NCBI RefSeq assembly: GCF_007860105.1
Contig: NZ_SJPU01000001.1
Span: 1,594,118 to 1,658,117, forward strand
Direction: 5' to 3'
DNA: 64,000 bases
Source: Allorhodopirellula heiligendammensis
Lineage (GTDB): Bacteria; Planctomycetota; Planctomycetia; Pirellulales; Pirellulaceae
This document shows positions 46,301-53,921 of this stretch, in pieces (the stretch's first letter is position 1; every line of letters begins with the position of its first letter). Position numbers and translations under genes: made by a program. The notes under the pieces were generated by a model. It searched no databases. It saw nothing but the letters and a program-made list of their open reading frames with translations, and was not told where the DNA came from.

Positions 46301-49217
46301 CCTGCCCGACCCCGACAGCACGCCTGGCAACGGCGTCGATGGTGAAGATGACCAAGCGGCGGCGTCAGCGCAGGCCGAGCAGGTCAACCTTTCGCTGACG
46401 AAGGAGATTGACAATCCTACACCGCGCGTGGGGGAAACCTTCAGCTACACCATCACGGTATCCAACAGCGGCCCCGACACAGCGACCAACATCGTGGTCG
46501 TCGATACCTTGCCAGAACAAATCACTCTGGTAGGTAACGCTCCTGAATCCGGCACGTTTGTCGAGAGCACCCGTACATGGACCATCGCTTCGCTCGCCGC
46601 TGGCGCATCGACGACGTTGCGTCTCGATGGGCGGATTGACTCGGTCACTGGGCTCCCTGCGGATGATCCGATCAATACCGGACTGATCAACACTGCGGAA
46701 GTGATGTCGGTCGACCAAACCGATCCCAACAGCACTCCTGGAAACGGTGTCGAGAGCGAAGATGACCAAGATTCTGTCAGCGTGCGAGTTCCGATCGCGG
46801 ATATCTCCTTGGAGAAAGCCACACTCACACCGGCACCCAATATCGGTGAGACGGCCAGCTTTCAAATTGTCGTTCGCAATGATGGGCCGGATCTTGCAAC
46901 CAACCTCGTCATCGCTGACATGCTGCCAGCCGGTTTGACGTATGTGTCGAACAGTCCGAGCGACACTGACAGCGACTACGATCCCGACACCGGACTCTGG
47001 ACGATTCCCGCGCTCAGCGTGGGGCAAAGTATTTCGCTGCAGATCAATGCCGACGTCACCGCTGCGGGCACGTTCACCAATACAGCCGAGCTGATCGCTG
47101 TGGATCAAGATGACTCGGATTCGACCCCGAACAATCAACTGCCCGACGAAGATGATCAATCCAGCTCGTCCTTGTCCACGCCGGTAATCGATCTCTCACT
47201 ATTGAAAACGACGGCACCCGTCCGCCCGGTTGTCGGTAGCGAGATTACGTTCACTCTCGAGGTGCGTAATGATGGCCCTGACGATGCCACTGGTGTCGTC
47301 GTCGCAGACACGTTGCCCGATGGGTTCCAGTTTGTATCGTCGAGCCACCCGATCACATTTTCACCCGCGACGGGCCTTTGGAATGTAGGCGCGCTCGCCA
47401 ACGGTGAGTCGCAAACATTAGAAATTCGCGGCAATGTGATCGCGACTGATCCGTTTGAGAACCTCGCGGAAGTCGTCGCGGCAGACCAGTTCGATAGTGA
47501 CAGCACGCCGGACAACGGTTTTGACAATGGCGAGGACGATACCGCACGTGTCAGCGTCACCCCGGCGAGCGCCGATTTGTCGCTCACGAAGAGCATCAAT
47601 GACGCAACCCCCAATGTCGGCGACGATGTGATCTTCACGCTGACGGTTCGCAACGATGGTCCCGATACGACGAACGACATCGCTGTACTCGATACCCTTC
47701 CACCTGGATTGACGAACGTTCGTGCTGAAACAGAGACGGGCGTCTACGACTCCGATGATCAAATCTGGCGGATGGATGAATTAACCTCAGGCAGCACCGC
47801 TACACTGACCCTCACGGCCACGGTCGATCGCGCCGCCAATGACAGTCCGACGCCGATTACCCGCATCAACTACGCTGAGATTGTCGCGAGTTCCCAGTTC
47901 GATCCCGATAGCACTCCGGGCAATGGCAGCGAGGACGAAGACGATAACGCCTCGGTCTCCTTTATTCCGCAATTGATTGATCTTGCGTTGACCAAGACCA
48001 GCGATACAGAGCTCGCCAATGTAGGGGATACCGTCGAATACGTCGTCACCGTTAGCAACGATGGCCCTACTGAGGCGACGGGCGTTGTTGTCTCTGATCC
48101 CCTGCCCGCGGGTCTGAGTTTTGTTTCGGCCACTCCGTCGGACGGGGGAACGTACAACTCGCAAACAGGAGATTGGTCGATCCCGCTGATTCCTGCCGGT
48201 GAAACTCGCGAGCTGATCGTGCGGGGGATGGTTGCTCCCGACCCAAGCAATGTCGATGCGATTCTCGCTGATGGCATCATCAACATTGCTGAGGTTGTCG
48301 CTGCCGACCAACCCGATCGTGACAGCACACCGGACAACGGTCCTGGTGAGGATGATTATCAATCCGTCACGGTCGCGATCTCACAGGCCAATTTGTCGTT
48401 AACTAAGACCGTCGACAATGCCACGCCTGACCAGAACGACATCATCACATTCCTGGTCACGGTTAATAACTCCGGTCCGGATGCCGCGACCAATATTGTC
48501 GTCAATGATGCACTGCCCGTTGGTCTCGCCGACGTTCAGGTTACGGCCCTGACGGGAAGTTTTGACACGTCCACGAATCTGTGGACGATCAATGAACTTG
48601 ATTCTGGTAGCTCGGCCGTGCTTCAAATCCGGGCCCGCGTGGCGTCACCGAGCATCGTAACGAATGTTGCGGAGATTATCGCCGCCGATCAGCTCGACCC
48701 AAACAGCACGCCCGGCAATGGTGACCCGAGTGAAGACGACATGGCAAGTGTCGAGGTCATCCCCCGCGTGATCGACGTCAGTGTCACCGCCTCGGCGATT
48801 CCCGAGGTGATCGAACTTGGCGACACGGTCCAACTGACCGTGACGGTGCATAACGGATCAACGTCGTCCACGGCTTCACCTGGCGATCGAGAGATTTCGG
48901 ACGCGACAGGTGTTGTTGTCGGTGTGGCCCTACCTGCGGGGTTGACACTGCTCGACGCATCTCCAGGGGGCGTCTATGACGCGGCGACCCAGCAATGGCA
49001 AGTCGGCACAGTTGCCGCTGATACCAGCAAGCAGTTAACGCTCACGTTTCGCGTCGACACCCAAACGGTGAAAACGTTCGACGTGGAAGTCTTGGAAACC
49101 AACGAGTTCGACATCGATAGCACCGCAGGCAACCACGATCCCGATGAAGACGACCAAACGAGCGTCACGATTCGTCCGCCAGCGACGCTGTCGAAACGAT
49201 TGTTCCTCGCCCGCTAA
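43335..49217 (+). CDS. DUF11-repeat surface protein of 1960 residues
   Basis: N-terminal residues 1-33 are basic, then LEPLENRRLLA (34-44), a motif found at the start of many giant planctomycete exported proteins. An SdrD B-like (carboxypeptidase-regulatory-like) domain follows: TGLVYADFSGDGFTAGEQVA to about residue 125. After a unique region (about 130-365) come twelve DUF11 repeats, each opening '[IA][DN]LSL.KT....P..G' and carrying TxTVNNxGPDxATN, then VTDxLPAGLT, and closing AEV.AADQFDxDSTPxN..P.EDDQ. The acidic closing motif is suited to calcium binding. The chain ends ATLSKRLFLAR. The protein is probably exported and cell-surface attached or adhesive. No sorting enzyme is adjacent. Confidence 0.93.
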   Translation: MTDQLRRKLQSHAQSTAKRRRSQASRDYRRRLHLEPLENRRLLAAGTDLANLTGLVYADFSGDGFTAGEQVAGASVTLYRDDGDGQFEPDSGDSQIATATTDADGRYTFARLTAGQYFVLQPAQDVDGESLQRTVSPAVTITTEQVAGRLIRTIDGFNGDTQSVFDETQDGVAVTSTAAAPEAIGGSRDLIVNKTSDIGSISLVVNDPASPDLLQVRSDGFGGGERQVIWDGAGDDPAVVNDDGLGSIDLTSGGDAAGLRLVIGADLPAGSAVVQLYTNDGVSGTLTLSSTATLNIPQTTTQPTSVEFLPFTEFSIAPGASGPADLTNIGAISFAVIADPNYDALADLIGTIGPTLIPVADFDNFTPIDLNLSKELTTADPNVNAPVTFRLTLVNEGANTATNAVVTDLLPAGITYSANQPSAGTSFAPDTGLWTIPSLAPGATATLDLTGMLISGAPQTNTAEVTAADQFDTDSTPDNSNPDEDDQASAVVTAASINLSLEKTVSDARPNVGDSISFTLTLTNSGIDDATNIVVQDTLPAGMTISASDPASGSYNPSNAQWAIPSLAAGQSTTLILSSTVAAAGSYTNVAEVIAADQFDTNSTPNNQDPDEDDQDQVSLQTQAADLSLAKTIVGQVSSIGDNVTFAITVNNEGPDPATNVSVREVLPAGLTYVSDDPTAGEYDPVSGIWTLADVPVGTPVTLNLVAEVTTMGTKTNTAEIMESDQFDPDSTPGNGSEGAAGEEDDIDSVMLTPVTIDLELEKTTSIDRPIPGETFTYSLAVTNTSTDGATGVMVTDVLPVGLIFQSATVDEIYSPDTGVWNVGSVPAGETRTLEITVLLDSSRPDQLAPISNTAEITAANEFDTDSTPGNHNPDEDDQSSVSVTPANADLALAKTVDNPVANVGDDVTFTITATNSGPDASGSFVVADPIPEGATFVDATTPDGSYDPETQLWTIDGLESSQTATLTLVLRATSSGAINNVAEIVSATLPDPDSTPGNGVDGEDDQAAASAQAEQVNLSLTKEIDNPTPRVGETFSYTITVSNSGPDTATNIVVVDTLPEQITLVGNAPESGTFVESTRTWTIASLAAGASTTLRLDGRIDSVTGLPADDPINTGLINTAEVMSVDQTDPNSTPGNGVESEDDQDSVSVRVPIADISLEKATLTPAPNIGETASFQIVVRNDGPDLATNLVIADMLPAGLTYVSNSPSDTDSDYDPDTGLWTIPALSVGQSISLQINADVTAAGTFTNTAELIAVDQDDSDSTPNNQLPDEDDQSSSSLSTPVIDLSLLKTTAPVRPVVGSEITFTLEVRNDGPDDATGVVVADTLPDGFQFVSSSHPITFSPATGLWNVGALANGESQTLEIRGNVIATDPFENLAEVVAADQFDSDSTPDNGFDNGEDDTARVSVTPASADLSLTKSINDATPNVGDDVIFTLTVRNDGPDTTNDIAVLDTLPPGLTNVRAETETGVYDSDDQIWRMDELTSGSTATLTLTATVDRAANDSPTPITRINYAEIVASSQFDPDSTPGNGSEDEDDNASVSFIPQLIDLALTKTSDTELANVGDTVEYVVTVSNDGPTEATGVVVSDPLPAGLSFVSATPSDGGTYNSQTGDWSIPLIPAGETRELIVRGMVAPDPSNVDAILADGIINIAEVVAADQPDRDSTPDNGPGEDDYQSVTVAISQANLSLTKTVDNATPDQNDIITFLVTVNNSGPDAATNIVVNDALPVGLADVQVTALTGSFDTSTNLWTINELDSGSSAVLQIRARVASPSIVTNVAEIIAADQLDPNSTPGNGDPSEDDMASVEVIPRVIDVSVTASAIPEVIELGDTVQLTVTVHNGSTSSTASPGDREISDATGVVVGVALPAGLTLLDASPGGVYDAATQQWQVGTVAADTSKQLTLTFRVDTQTVKTFDVEVLETNEFDIDSTAGNHDPDEDDQTSVTIRPPATLSKRLFLAR

Positions 49218-49392
49218 GCCGCTGCATTGAATTTAACCAGGCACGCCGCACCCTCAAGCGTCGCTAAGGTTGCAAAGCAGTTCCGCCCAGTCCCGCTAGG
49301 GACGGGACAATTTCAATGAGTTGGTGAATCGTGAGCATTGCAGGGTAACCGGATGCCTTGGCGAAACTCCGTCGCTCTTCAGGATATCGTGC

Positions 49393-49596
49393 TCACCATC
49401 CACTGAGGAGAGCAAACGGCAGCTTGGTTTCTACTGAGTAGGCGTGTCTCTCCGAGGCACGCATCGAAGTCTCGGGATCGTCCGTCACGATAAACAAAAT
49501 GTTGGGTCGATCGCCTGCCGCAGCTTTCGCTGAGAGCAACGACGCGCCATAGAGAATCGCAATCAAGCGAGAAAAGTGAGCGATCAGGATTTGCAT
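49393..49596 (-). pseudogene. Sulfatase N-terminal remnant
   Basis: From an ATG at 49596 the leftward frame encodes a signal peptide (MQILIAHFSRLIAILYGASL, then LSAKAAAG) and DRPNILFIVTDD, the invariant start of sulfatases. Directly afterwards (49437-49474) a repeat arm replaces the coding sequence and the frame ends. The modified-cysteine active site and the rest are missing. The remainder of 49218-49841 holds no other gene I can support. Confidence 0.75.
49437..49474. repeat. Single arm of the AGTAGG...CTCTCCGAG repeat
   Basis: AGTAGGCGTGTCTCTCCGAG and the following bases match the left arm of the inverted repeat at 41801 with a few differences. It lies at the point where the sulfatase remnant loses homology. 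Confidence 0.7.
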
Positions 49597-49841
49597 CGTG
49601 TTTTCGCGAATGAGAATCGGCCCAATTTTTTCGGGTTTCGGAATCAGATTCCGACAGTCATCGACACGATTGTCGCAATTGCAAATCACGGGAGCGGCGA
49701 GAGCTGCTCGACAGTGTTGCTTAGCTTTCCAAGCTGACAGCGATTGGTTGTGGTGGACCGCCAATGGGATTTCACGAGTGATCGCTCGGGGCTAAACTGG
49801 TGTCTCCTTTCAACGCACAAACCGAACACTCAAGAGAACCC

Positions 49842-50225
49842 ATGGCTGAGACAGAACAAGAACTTCTGGAGCGACTCGGTGGGCCGGTCGCAGTCGCCGA
49901 CCTCGTGAAGGAACTGTATGAACGCGTCTTGGCGGATCCTTTTTTGGCACCGTTCTTCGAGAATATTTCGATGGACCGGTTGCAGAGGATGCAGTATGAG
50001 TTTTTGGTAGCAGCCCTGGATGGACCCGTGTCGTACTCGGGTGCTGAGCTGACGGCCGTCCACCAAGGACGTGGGATCACCGACCAGCACTTTGCGAAAT
50101 TCTGCGGTCATTTTGCCGACGCTCTCGAAGCCAAGGGCGTTGCCAGCACTGATGTTAACTTGGTTTTGTCACGGCTCTCCATGGCCAAGGACAAAGTTGT
50201 GGGAACCACGAATACGGACGGTTGA
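49842..50225 (+). CDS. glbN: Group I truncated haemoglobin
   Basis: A 127-residue haem protein, length normal for trHbN. I chose the ATG at 49842 (MAETEQELLERLGGPVAVAD); an in-frame GTG at 49800 only adds unlikely residues. Landmarks: LYERVLADPFLAPFFENISM, QYEFLVAALDGPVSYSG, and VHQGRGITDQHFAKFCGHF with the proximal histidine in the VH step. Such proteins bind oxygen or NO and detoxify NO or supply oxygen. It stands alone, flanked by gene remnants. A regulator was not identified. Confidence 0.93.
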   Translation: MAETEQELLERLGGPVAVADLVKELYERVLADPFLAPFFENISMDRLQRMQYEFLVAALDGPVSYSGAELTAVHQGRGITDQHFAKFCGHFADALEAKGVASTDVNLVLSRLSMAKDKVVGTTNTDG

Positions 50226-50309
50226 GATCGAATCGTCCAAGCATGCGATTGGCAACGTGCGAGCGAGACCGCGAGGAGAAACGGAGTTAATCTCGTAGCG
50301 TGGACTTAG

Positions 50310-50380
50310 TGAGCCGAGACGCGTAAGCGGCCGCGCTGGCGGTATCTCCCGGTGTTTTACGGCACTCGGCTCACGTCATT
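50310..50380 (-). repeat. Dispersed about 70-bp repeat, copy 2
   Basis: AGTGAGCCGAGACGCGTAAG followed by CGGCCGC and, at the other end, CACTCGGCTCAC. Read on the minus strand it matches 12345-12414 over most of its length, including GAGCCGAGTGCC and CGGCCGCTTACGCGTCTCG. Its ends are inverted repeats of each other. Confidence 0.8.
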
Positions 50381-50597
50381 GTCAGCTTCAGTCCACGCCA
50401 TTTGAGTCAAACTCTGCTTAATTGCAATTTGGCGAGGGATGCCGTGATCGATGGAACGCCAAGCGTATTGCCGGTCTTTGATCGCATCGAAATTGGCAAT
50501 ATCTCGCCGCTGCCCACCGACCCATGGATCTTTGTTCTCGGACAACGAATGGGGCGCAATAACCGCTGAGAATAGCTTATCATGGTCAACTCAACTG
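50381..50597 (-). pseudogene. Possible coding remnant beside the dispersed repeat
   Basis: The leftward frame between a stop near 50600 and the repeat encodes a natural-looking stretch (FSAVIAPHSLSENKDPWVGG and QRRDIANFDAIKDRQYAWRS) without a start codon in a sensible place, and continues into the repeat before stopping. I do not recognise the family. It may be the 3' end of a lost gene. The rest of 50226-50660 shows nothing else. Confidence 0.3.
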
Positions 50598-50660
50598 TGC
50601 CTCGTGCGTGAGGCCAGTGTTTTGCACTACCGCTTTTGACTTCTCAGAGAGCTGACAACG

Positions 50661-51407
50661 ATGTCATACGATCAATCAAATCCGTATTCCGTTCACAGTA
50701 TGAATCAGGCTGTCGATGTGGGACTTGGGCTCGACGAGGCCCGGGTGGGTTTTATCCGTCGGACTTATGCACACTTGACTGTCGCGATTCTGGGTTTGAT
50801 CGCGATCGAAACGGTCCTGTTTTCCGTTGTTCCCGCTGCCACCATGGAGGCGATGGTGGCGAGGATGCTGGGTGGGATGGGATGGCTGTTGGTGCTCGGC
50901 GCGTTCATGGTGGTGTCCTGGGTCGCGCGGACGTGGGCCAATAGCGATACGTCGAAACCGATGCAGTACCTGGGACTGAGCCTGTACGTGGTCGCCCAAG
51001 CGGTGATTTTGCTGCCGATGCTCTATCTTTGCATCCGCGTCCTCGGTGACCCCAGTTTGCCGATCAAGGCCGGCGCGATCACCGCAACCTGCTTTCTGGG
51101 ATTGACCGCATTTGTGTTCCTCACCGGTGCCGACTTGTCGAGCTGGGGCAAGTACTTAGCGATTGCGGGATTTGTCGCGATGGGCGTGATTGTTGTGGGA
51201 ATCTTGTTCGGGTTCTCGCTGGGACTGTTCTTCAGTGCCGCGATGGTCGCACTGGCGTCAGGTTACATTCTCTACGATACATCCAACATCATCCATCAGT
51301 ACCGCACCGACCAGTACGTGGCCGCATCGCTGGCACTGTTCGCATCCGTCGTACTACTGTTTTGGTACGTGCTGCGAATTTTGATGAGTTTTTCCAGCAA
51401 CGATTGA
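50661..51407 (+). CDS. Bax inhibitor-1/YccA-family membrane protein
   Basis: A 248-residue inner-membrane protein with seven membrane segments. After a polar N-terminus come VGFIRRTYAHLTVAILGLIA, the standard opening of this family, and later YLGLSLYVVAQAVILLPMLY and GYILYDTSNIIHQYRTDQYV, where the DTS.I pattern with its aspartate is the conserved element that lines the calcium-leak pore in BI-1 homologues. Bacterial members interact with FtsH or conduct ions; the role here is not shown by context. The chain ends LLFWYVLRILMSFSSND. Confidence 0.93.
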   Translation: MSYDQSNPYSVHSMNQAVDVGLGLDEARVGFIRRTYAHLTVAILGLIAIETVLFSVVPAATMEAMVARMLGGMGWLLVLGAFMVVSWVARTWANSDTSKPMQYLGLSLYVVAQAVILLPMLYLCIRVLGDPSLPIKAGAITATCFLGLTAFVFLTGADLSSWGKYLAIAGFVAMGVIVVGILFGFSLGLFFSAAMVALASGYILYDTSNIIHQYRTDQYVAASLALFASVVLLFWYVLRILMSFSSND

Positions 51408-51418
51408 TTCGCAAAATC

Positions 51419-51827
51419 GTGAACAAAGGAATTTTGGCTGCCGGAAAATTACTGCCTCGCTATACCATCGCTGATTATCAGCACTTGAAAGGCGATTGGG
51501 AACTGTGGGACGGGTTTGCGATCGTCATGAGCCCAAGCCCGTTCGGAGGTCATCAGACGATAGCGACCCGCTTGGCATACGCATTTTCGCTCTGAGATCG
51601 AAAAACAAAATGGCTGTGCCAAAGCGATTGCCGGACTCGATTGAATTGTCAACGAACGCACCGTGGTTAGACCGGACCTCGTCATTGTATGTGGGGATTT
51701 ACCAGTCCAGCACTTGCAGTCACCGCTCGGACTGATCGCCGAAGTGCGATCAGAATCAACACGGCAAAACGATCTGCACTTTAGCGAGAGTTGTATGGCT
51801 CCGAAGGTGTTGCGATTTCCATGGTGA
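51419..51827 (+). pseudogene. Uma2-family nuclease, broken by a frameshift and a stop
   Basis: From a GTG at 51419 the frame reads LLPRYTIADYQHLKGDWELW, DGFAIVMSPSPFGGHQTIAT and ends at TGA 51594-51596. Continuing in the next frame gives EIEKQNGCAKAIAGLD, an internal TGA, then IVNERTVVRPDLVIVCGDLP and SPLGLIAEVRSESTRQNDLH, which are the classic Uma2 (DUF820) core with the ExK-type nuclease residues. The internal stop sits where relatives have Trp (LDWIVN). The frame finally ends at 51825-51827 with a truncated C-terminus, so the gene is inactive. Confidence 0.85.
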
Positions 51828-51869
51828 GTGACCACTTCATTCTGTCTTCTTCGATTGGAGCGGTGTTTG

Positions 51870-52634
51870 TTATTTAAACTGGTCGCCCAATAGCGCCCCA
51901 TCCAATGGCATGGCGTCACAAAGTCTGGCGACGATGCTCGCTTGGCGTTCGGGTGATCTGCGGTGGAATCGGTTGTTGATCTCGATCTCGATTCCGCAGT
52001 AGACGTCGTCCGGAAAGATGCGGCGGAGGTGCGTCGTCAGACCATCGTCCGTTCCCGCGTAGGGCTCATTGCTGCAAAGTCGAATTCGTGGCGTCGTGGC
52101 CATCCGGTCTGCGAACTTCGCCGACCAGACCTGGCAATATGCCGTCTCGCTCGACCGTTGTGGATCGAACAGCAGGCCCATCTCCAGCGGTCGCCACTGG
52201 CCGCGCATCCGTGGTGTGAAGGAATGCACGGATAGGTGGATCGCGATTTCGTTGTTGGCGACCATGCGTTCGACGAGACGCTCTACCGCCTGACGATGCG
52301 GCTGATAAAACTCTTGCAATATTTCAGATCGAGTGGACCGGGGTAGGTCCGAAGTGAACTTTGACCATACGCTCGGGTTGTCGGTCGAACGATTCAAATC
52401 CACCAGCAATCGCGTCGTTGTCGCGACGACTGGATCGCTAAACAACAGGTCGCGGTCGCTGAGGTAGTCCGCGATCTGTCGTGTCGCGGCCCAGGCTCCT
52501 GGGTCATAGCCCCGATGACTATTCAGCGAAGCTCTGCCGCCAGGTGAATCAAATAGGCCAGCGTACTGCTGAGGCACATCGTTGCCCCCATGTTCGCAGG
52601 AGAGAATGAATCGCAACGCGCGTTTGGAATTCAC
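51870..52634 (-). CDS. N-formylglutamate-amidohydrolase-like enzyme
   Basis: A 254-residue zinc hydrolase. I chose the GTG at 52634 because it overlaps the stop codon of the upstream GCS2 gene by four bases (GTGA) and MNSKRALRFILSCEHGGNDV is the family's start; longer in-frame readings look non-coding. Motifs: SCEHGGNDVP (metal-binding), SHRGYDPGAWAATRQIADYL, LLVDLNRSTDNP, IHLSVHSFTPRMRG (metal-binding) and IEIEINNRFH near the end. Family members cleave N-acyl glutamate or related amides, in histidine degradation or elsewhere. No hut genes occur here, so the neighbourhood, not histidine catabolism, is likely to set its role: last gene of the amidoligase operon. Confidence 0.88.
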   Translation of the reverse strand: MNSKRALRFILSCEHGGNDVPQQYAGLFDSPGGRASLNSHRGYDPGAWAATRQIADYLSDRDLLFSDPVVATTTRLLVDLNRSTDNPSVWSKFTSDLPRSTRSEILQEFYQPHRQAVERLVERMVANNEIAIHLSVHSFTPRMRGQWRPLEMGLLFDPQRSSETAYCQVWSAKFADRMATTPRIRLCSNEPYAGTDDGLTTHLRRIFPDDVYCGIEIEINNRFHRRSPERQASIVARLCDAMPLDGALLGDQFK

Positions 52635-53917
52635 GGTTGAAATGGTTCCCAAACTTCGACGCAATCGGCCAATTGGTGGTAGACGTCTTGCAGGTCTTCT
52701 CGTGTGAAGGCAGGACCGAGCGCGCGGGCGATTCGCGTTGCTAGAGTTCCATGTTGTTGGATGATTTCCAAGGGAGCAAAGAGCCCCGCCACGACATTGT
52801 CGCTGTGCCGCAGCCGCGAAAGTAGCGTTTTCCAAACGTCGCCGGCCGTGCTCGCTGAGGATTCGATTCCCAACGCGTGGAGATACATGGCATCGTCAAT
52901 CATCGCATTTTCGGCGTCAACGCAAACACGGTCAAAGCTTTGGCGAAGTTGAGCGGTCGTGTGGGATTTCTGAGTCAGAAACGATGAGTGTTTTTCACTC
53001 ACCAATTCTTTCAGCAAGGCAATGACGGCGGCGCAGATGGCCACGTCCGCACCTGGATACTCTTGCACATCCATGACACGAATTTCAATCGAACCGCGAT
53101 CGAATCTTGCGATAGCGCCTCGAGCGTTAAGGAACTCAACATCAAAAACACCCGCTTGGTCATGGGGGCAAATATCATGTTCAATTGAGGAGAATATTTC
53201 ACGCCGGTAGGTTGCTTCGTCGAACACCGCTTCGGGGATCAAATTGCCAGTCAGCGAGGGCACCGCGTGGCAGTGGGCGGCGTAGTGCAGCAGACGGGAG
53301 TCGAGGCTACCCGTCAACGCACCATCGACCACCGGTGAGCTGGCCGATAGAGCGGGAAGAATCGGTAGGACCAATCGGACGGCGGCGTGCAAACGAGCGA
53401 ACTCGTTTTCGTTCGCGAAGGGTAGGTTCAGGTGCACACTTTGCACGTTCGACCATCCGTGAGTTTCGCAATTGAACACGCGATCAAATGCTTGATAAAT
53501 CGCCTGGTTTTCATGCTGCCACAAGACCGTTTGCGTCTTTGGGTTCATCCATGGGTGCATTCCCGTCGGCAGTAAACGGATGCCCGATGAACGCAGGATG
53601 GGGCGTAGGTCCTTGATGGCCGATTCAAAATTCGATGACAACTCTCGCAGGTTTGCCGTCGGCTCACTCACTTTGAGTTCGATCACATGGGCTGCCAGTT
53701 CATTGGACCACGTGATGTTGCCTAACGAGACATCGCTGCAATCGCCGATGGCGACGGGAGATGGATCGGCACGATTCGCTTTCGCCGTCGCGATGGACGA
53801 CAATCGCGCAAGCACCTCATCGGCGACCGGTCGCACCTCGAGGGATTCCTGATCGACGAGCATGTATTCGAGTTCGATGCCAAACGCCTCGAACATTTCA
53901 ATCTTTTCGAGAGTCAC
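52631..53917 (-). CDS. GCS2-family carboxylate-amine ligase (glutamate-cysteine ligase-like)
   Basis: A 428-residue ATP-dependent ligase. I chose the GTG at 53917, four bases after the RimK-like gene's stop with AAGGCGG eight bases upstream; an ATG at 53896 is an alternative. Motifs: FGIELEYMLVDQ (metal and substrate-binding start), IELKVSEPTANLRELSSNFE, LLPTGMHPWMNPKTQTVLW, NVQSVHLNLPFANENEFARL and SIEIRVMDVQEYPGADVAIC. The family joins glutamate-like acids to amines; classic members make gamma-glutamylcysteine, but many in such clusters make other products. Its stop overlaps the next gene by four bases. Confidence 0.88.
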   Translation of the reverse strand: MTLEKIEMFEAFGIELEYMLVDQESLEVRPVADEVLARLSSIATAKANRADPSPVAIGDCSDVSLGNITWSNELAAHVIELKVSEPTANLRELSSNFESAIKDLRPILRSSGIRLLPTGMHPWMNPKTQTVLWQHENQAIYQAFDRVFNCETHGWSNVQSVHLNLPFANENEFARLHAAVRLVLPILPALSASSPVVDGALTGSLDSRLLHYAAHCHAVPSLTGNLIPEAVFDEATYRREIFSSIEHDICPHDQAGVFDVEFLNARGAIARFDRGSIEIRVMDVQEYPGADVAICAAVIALLKELVSEKHSSFLTQKSHTTAQLRQSFDRVCVDAENAMIDDAMYLHALGIESSASTAGDVWKTLLSRLRHSDNVVAGLFAPLEIIQQHGTLATRIARALGPAFTREDLQDVYHQLADCVEVWEPFQP

Positions 53918-53921
53918 TGTT

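Noticed and set aside
45057..48626. Long leftward open frames opposite the DUF11 gene (up to 388 codons)
   Set aside because: They mirror the repeat structure of the plus-strand gene and have no family motif; antisense shadows of high-GC code.
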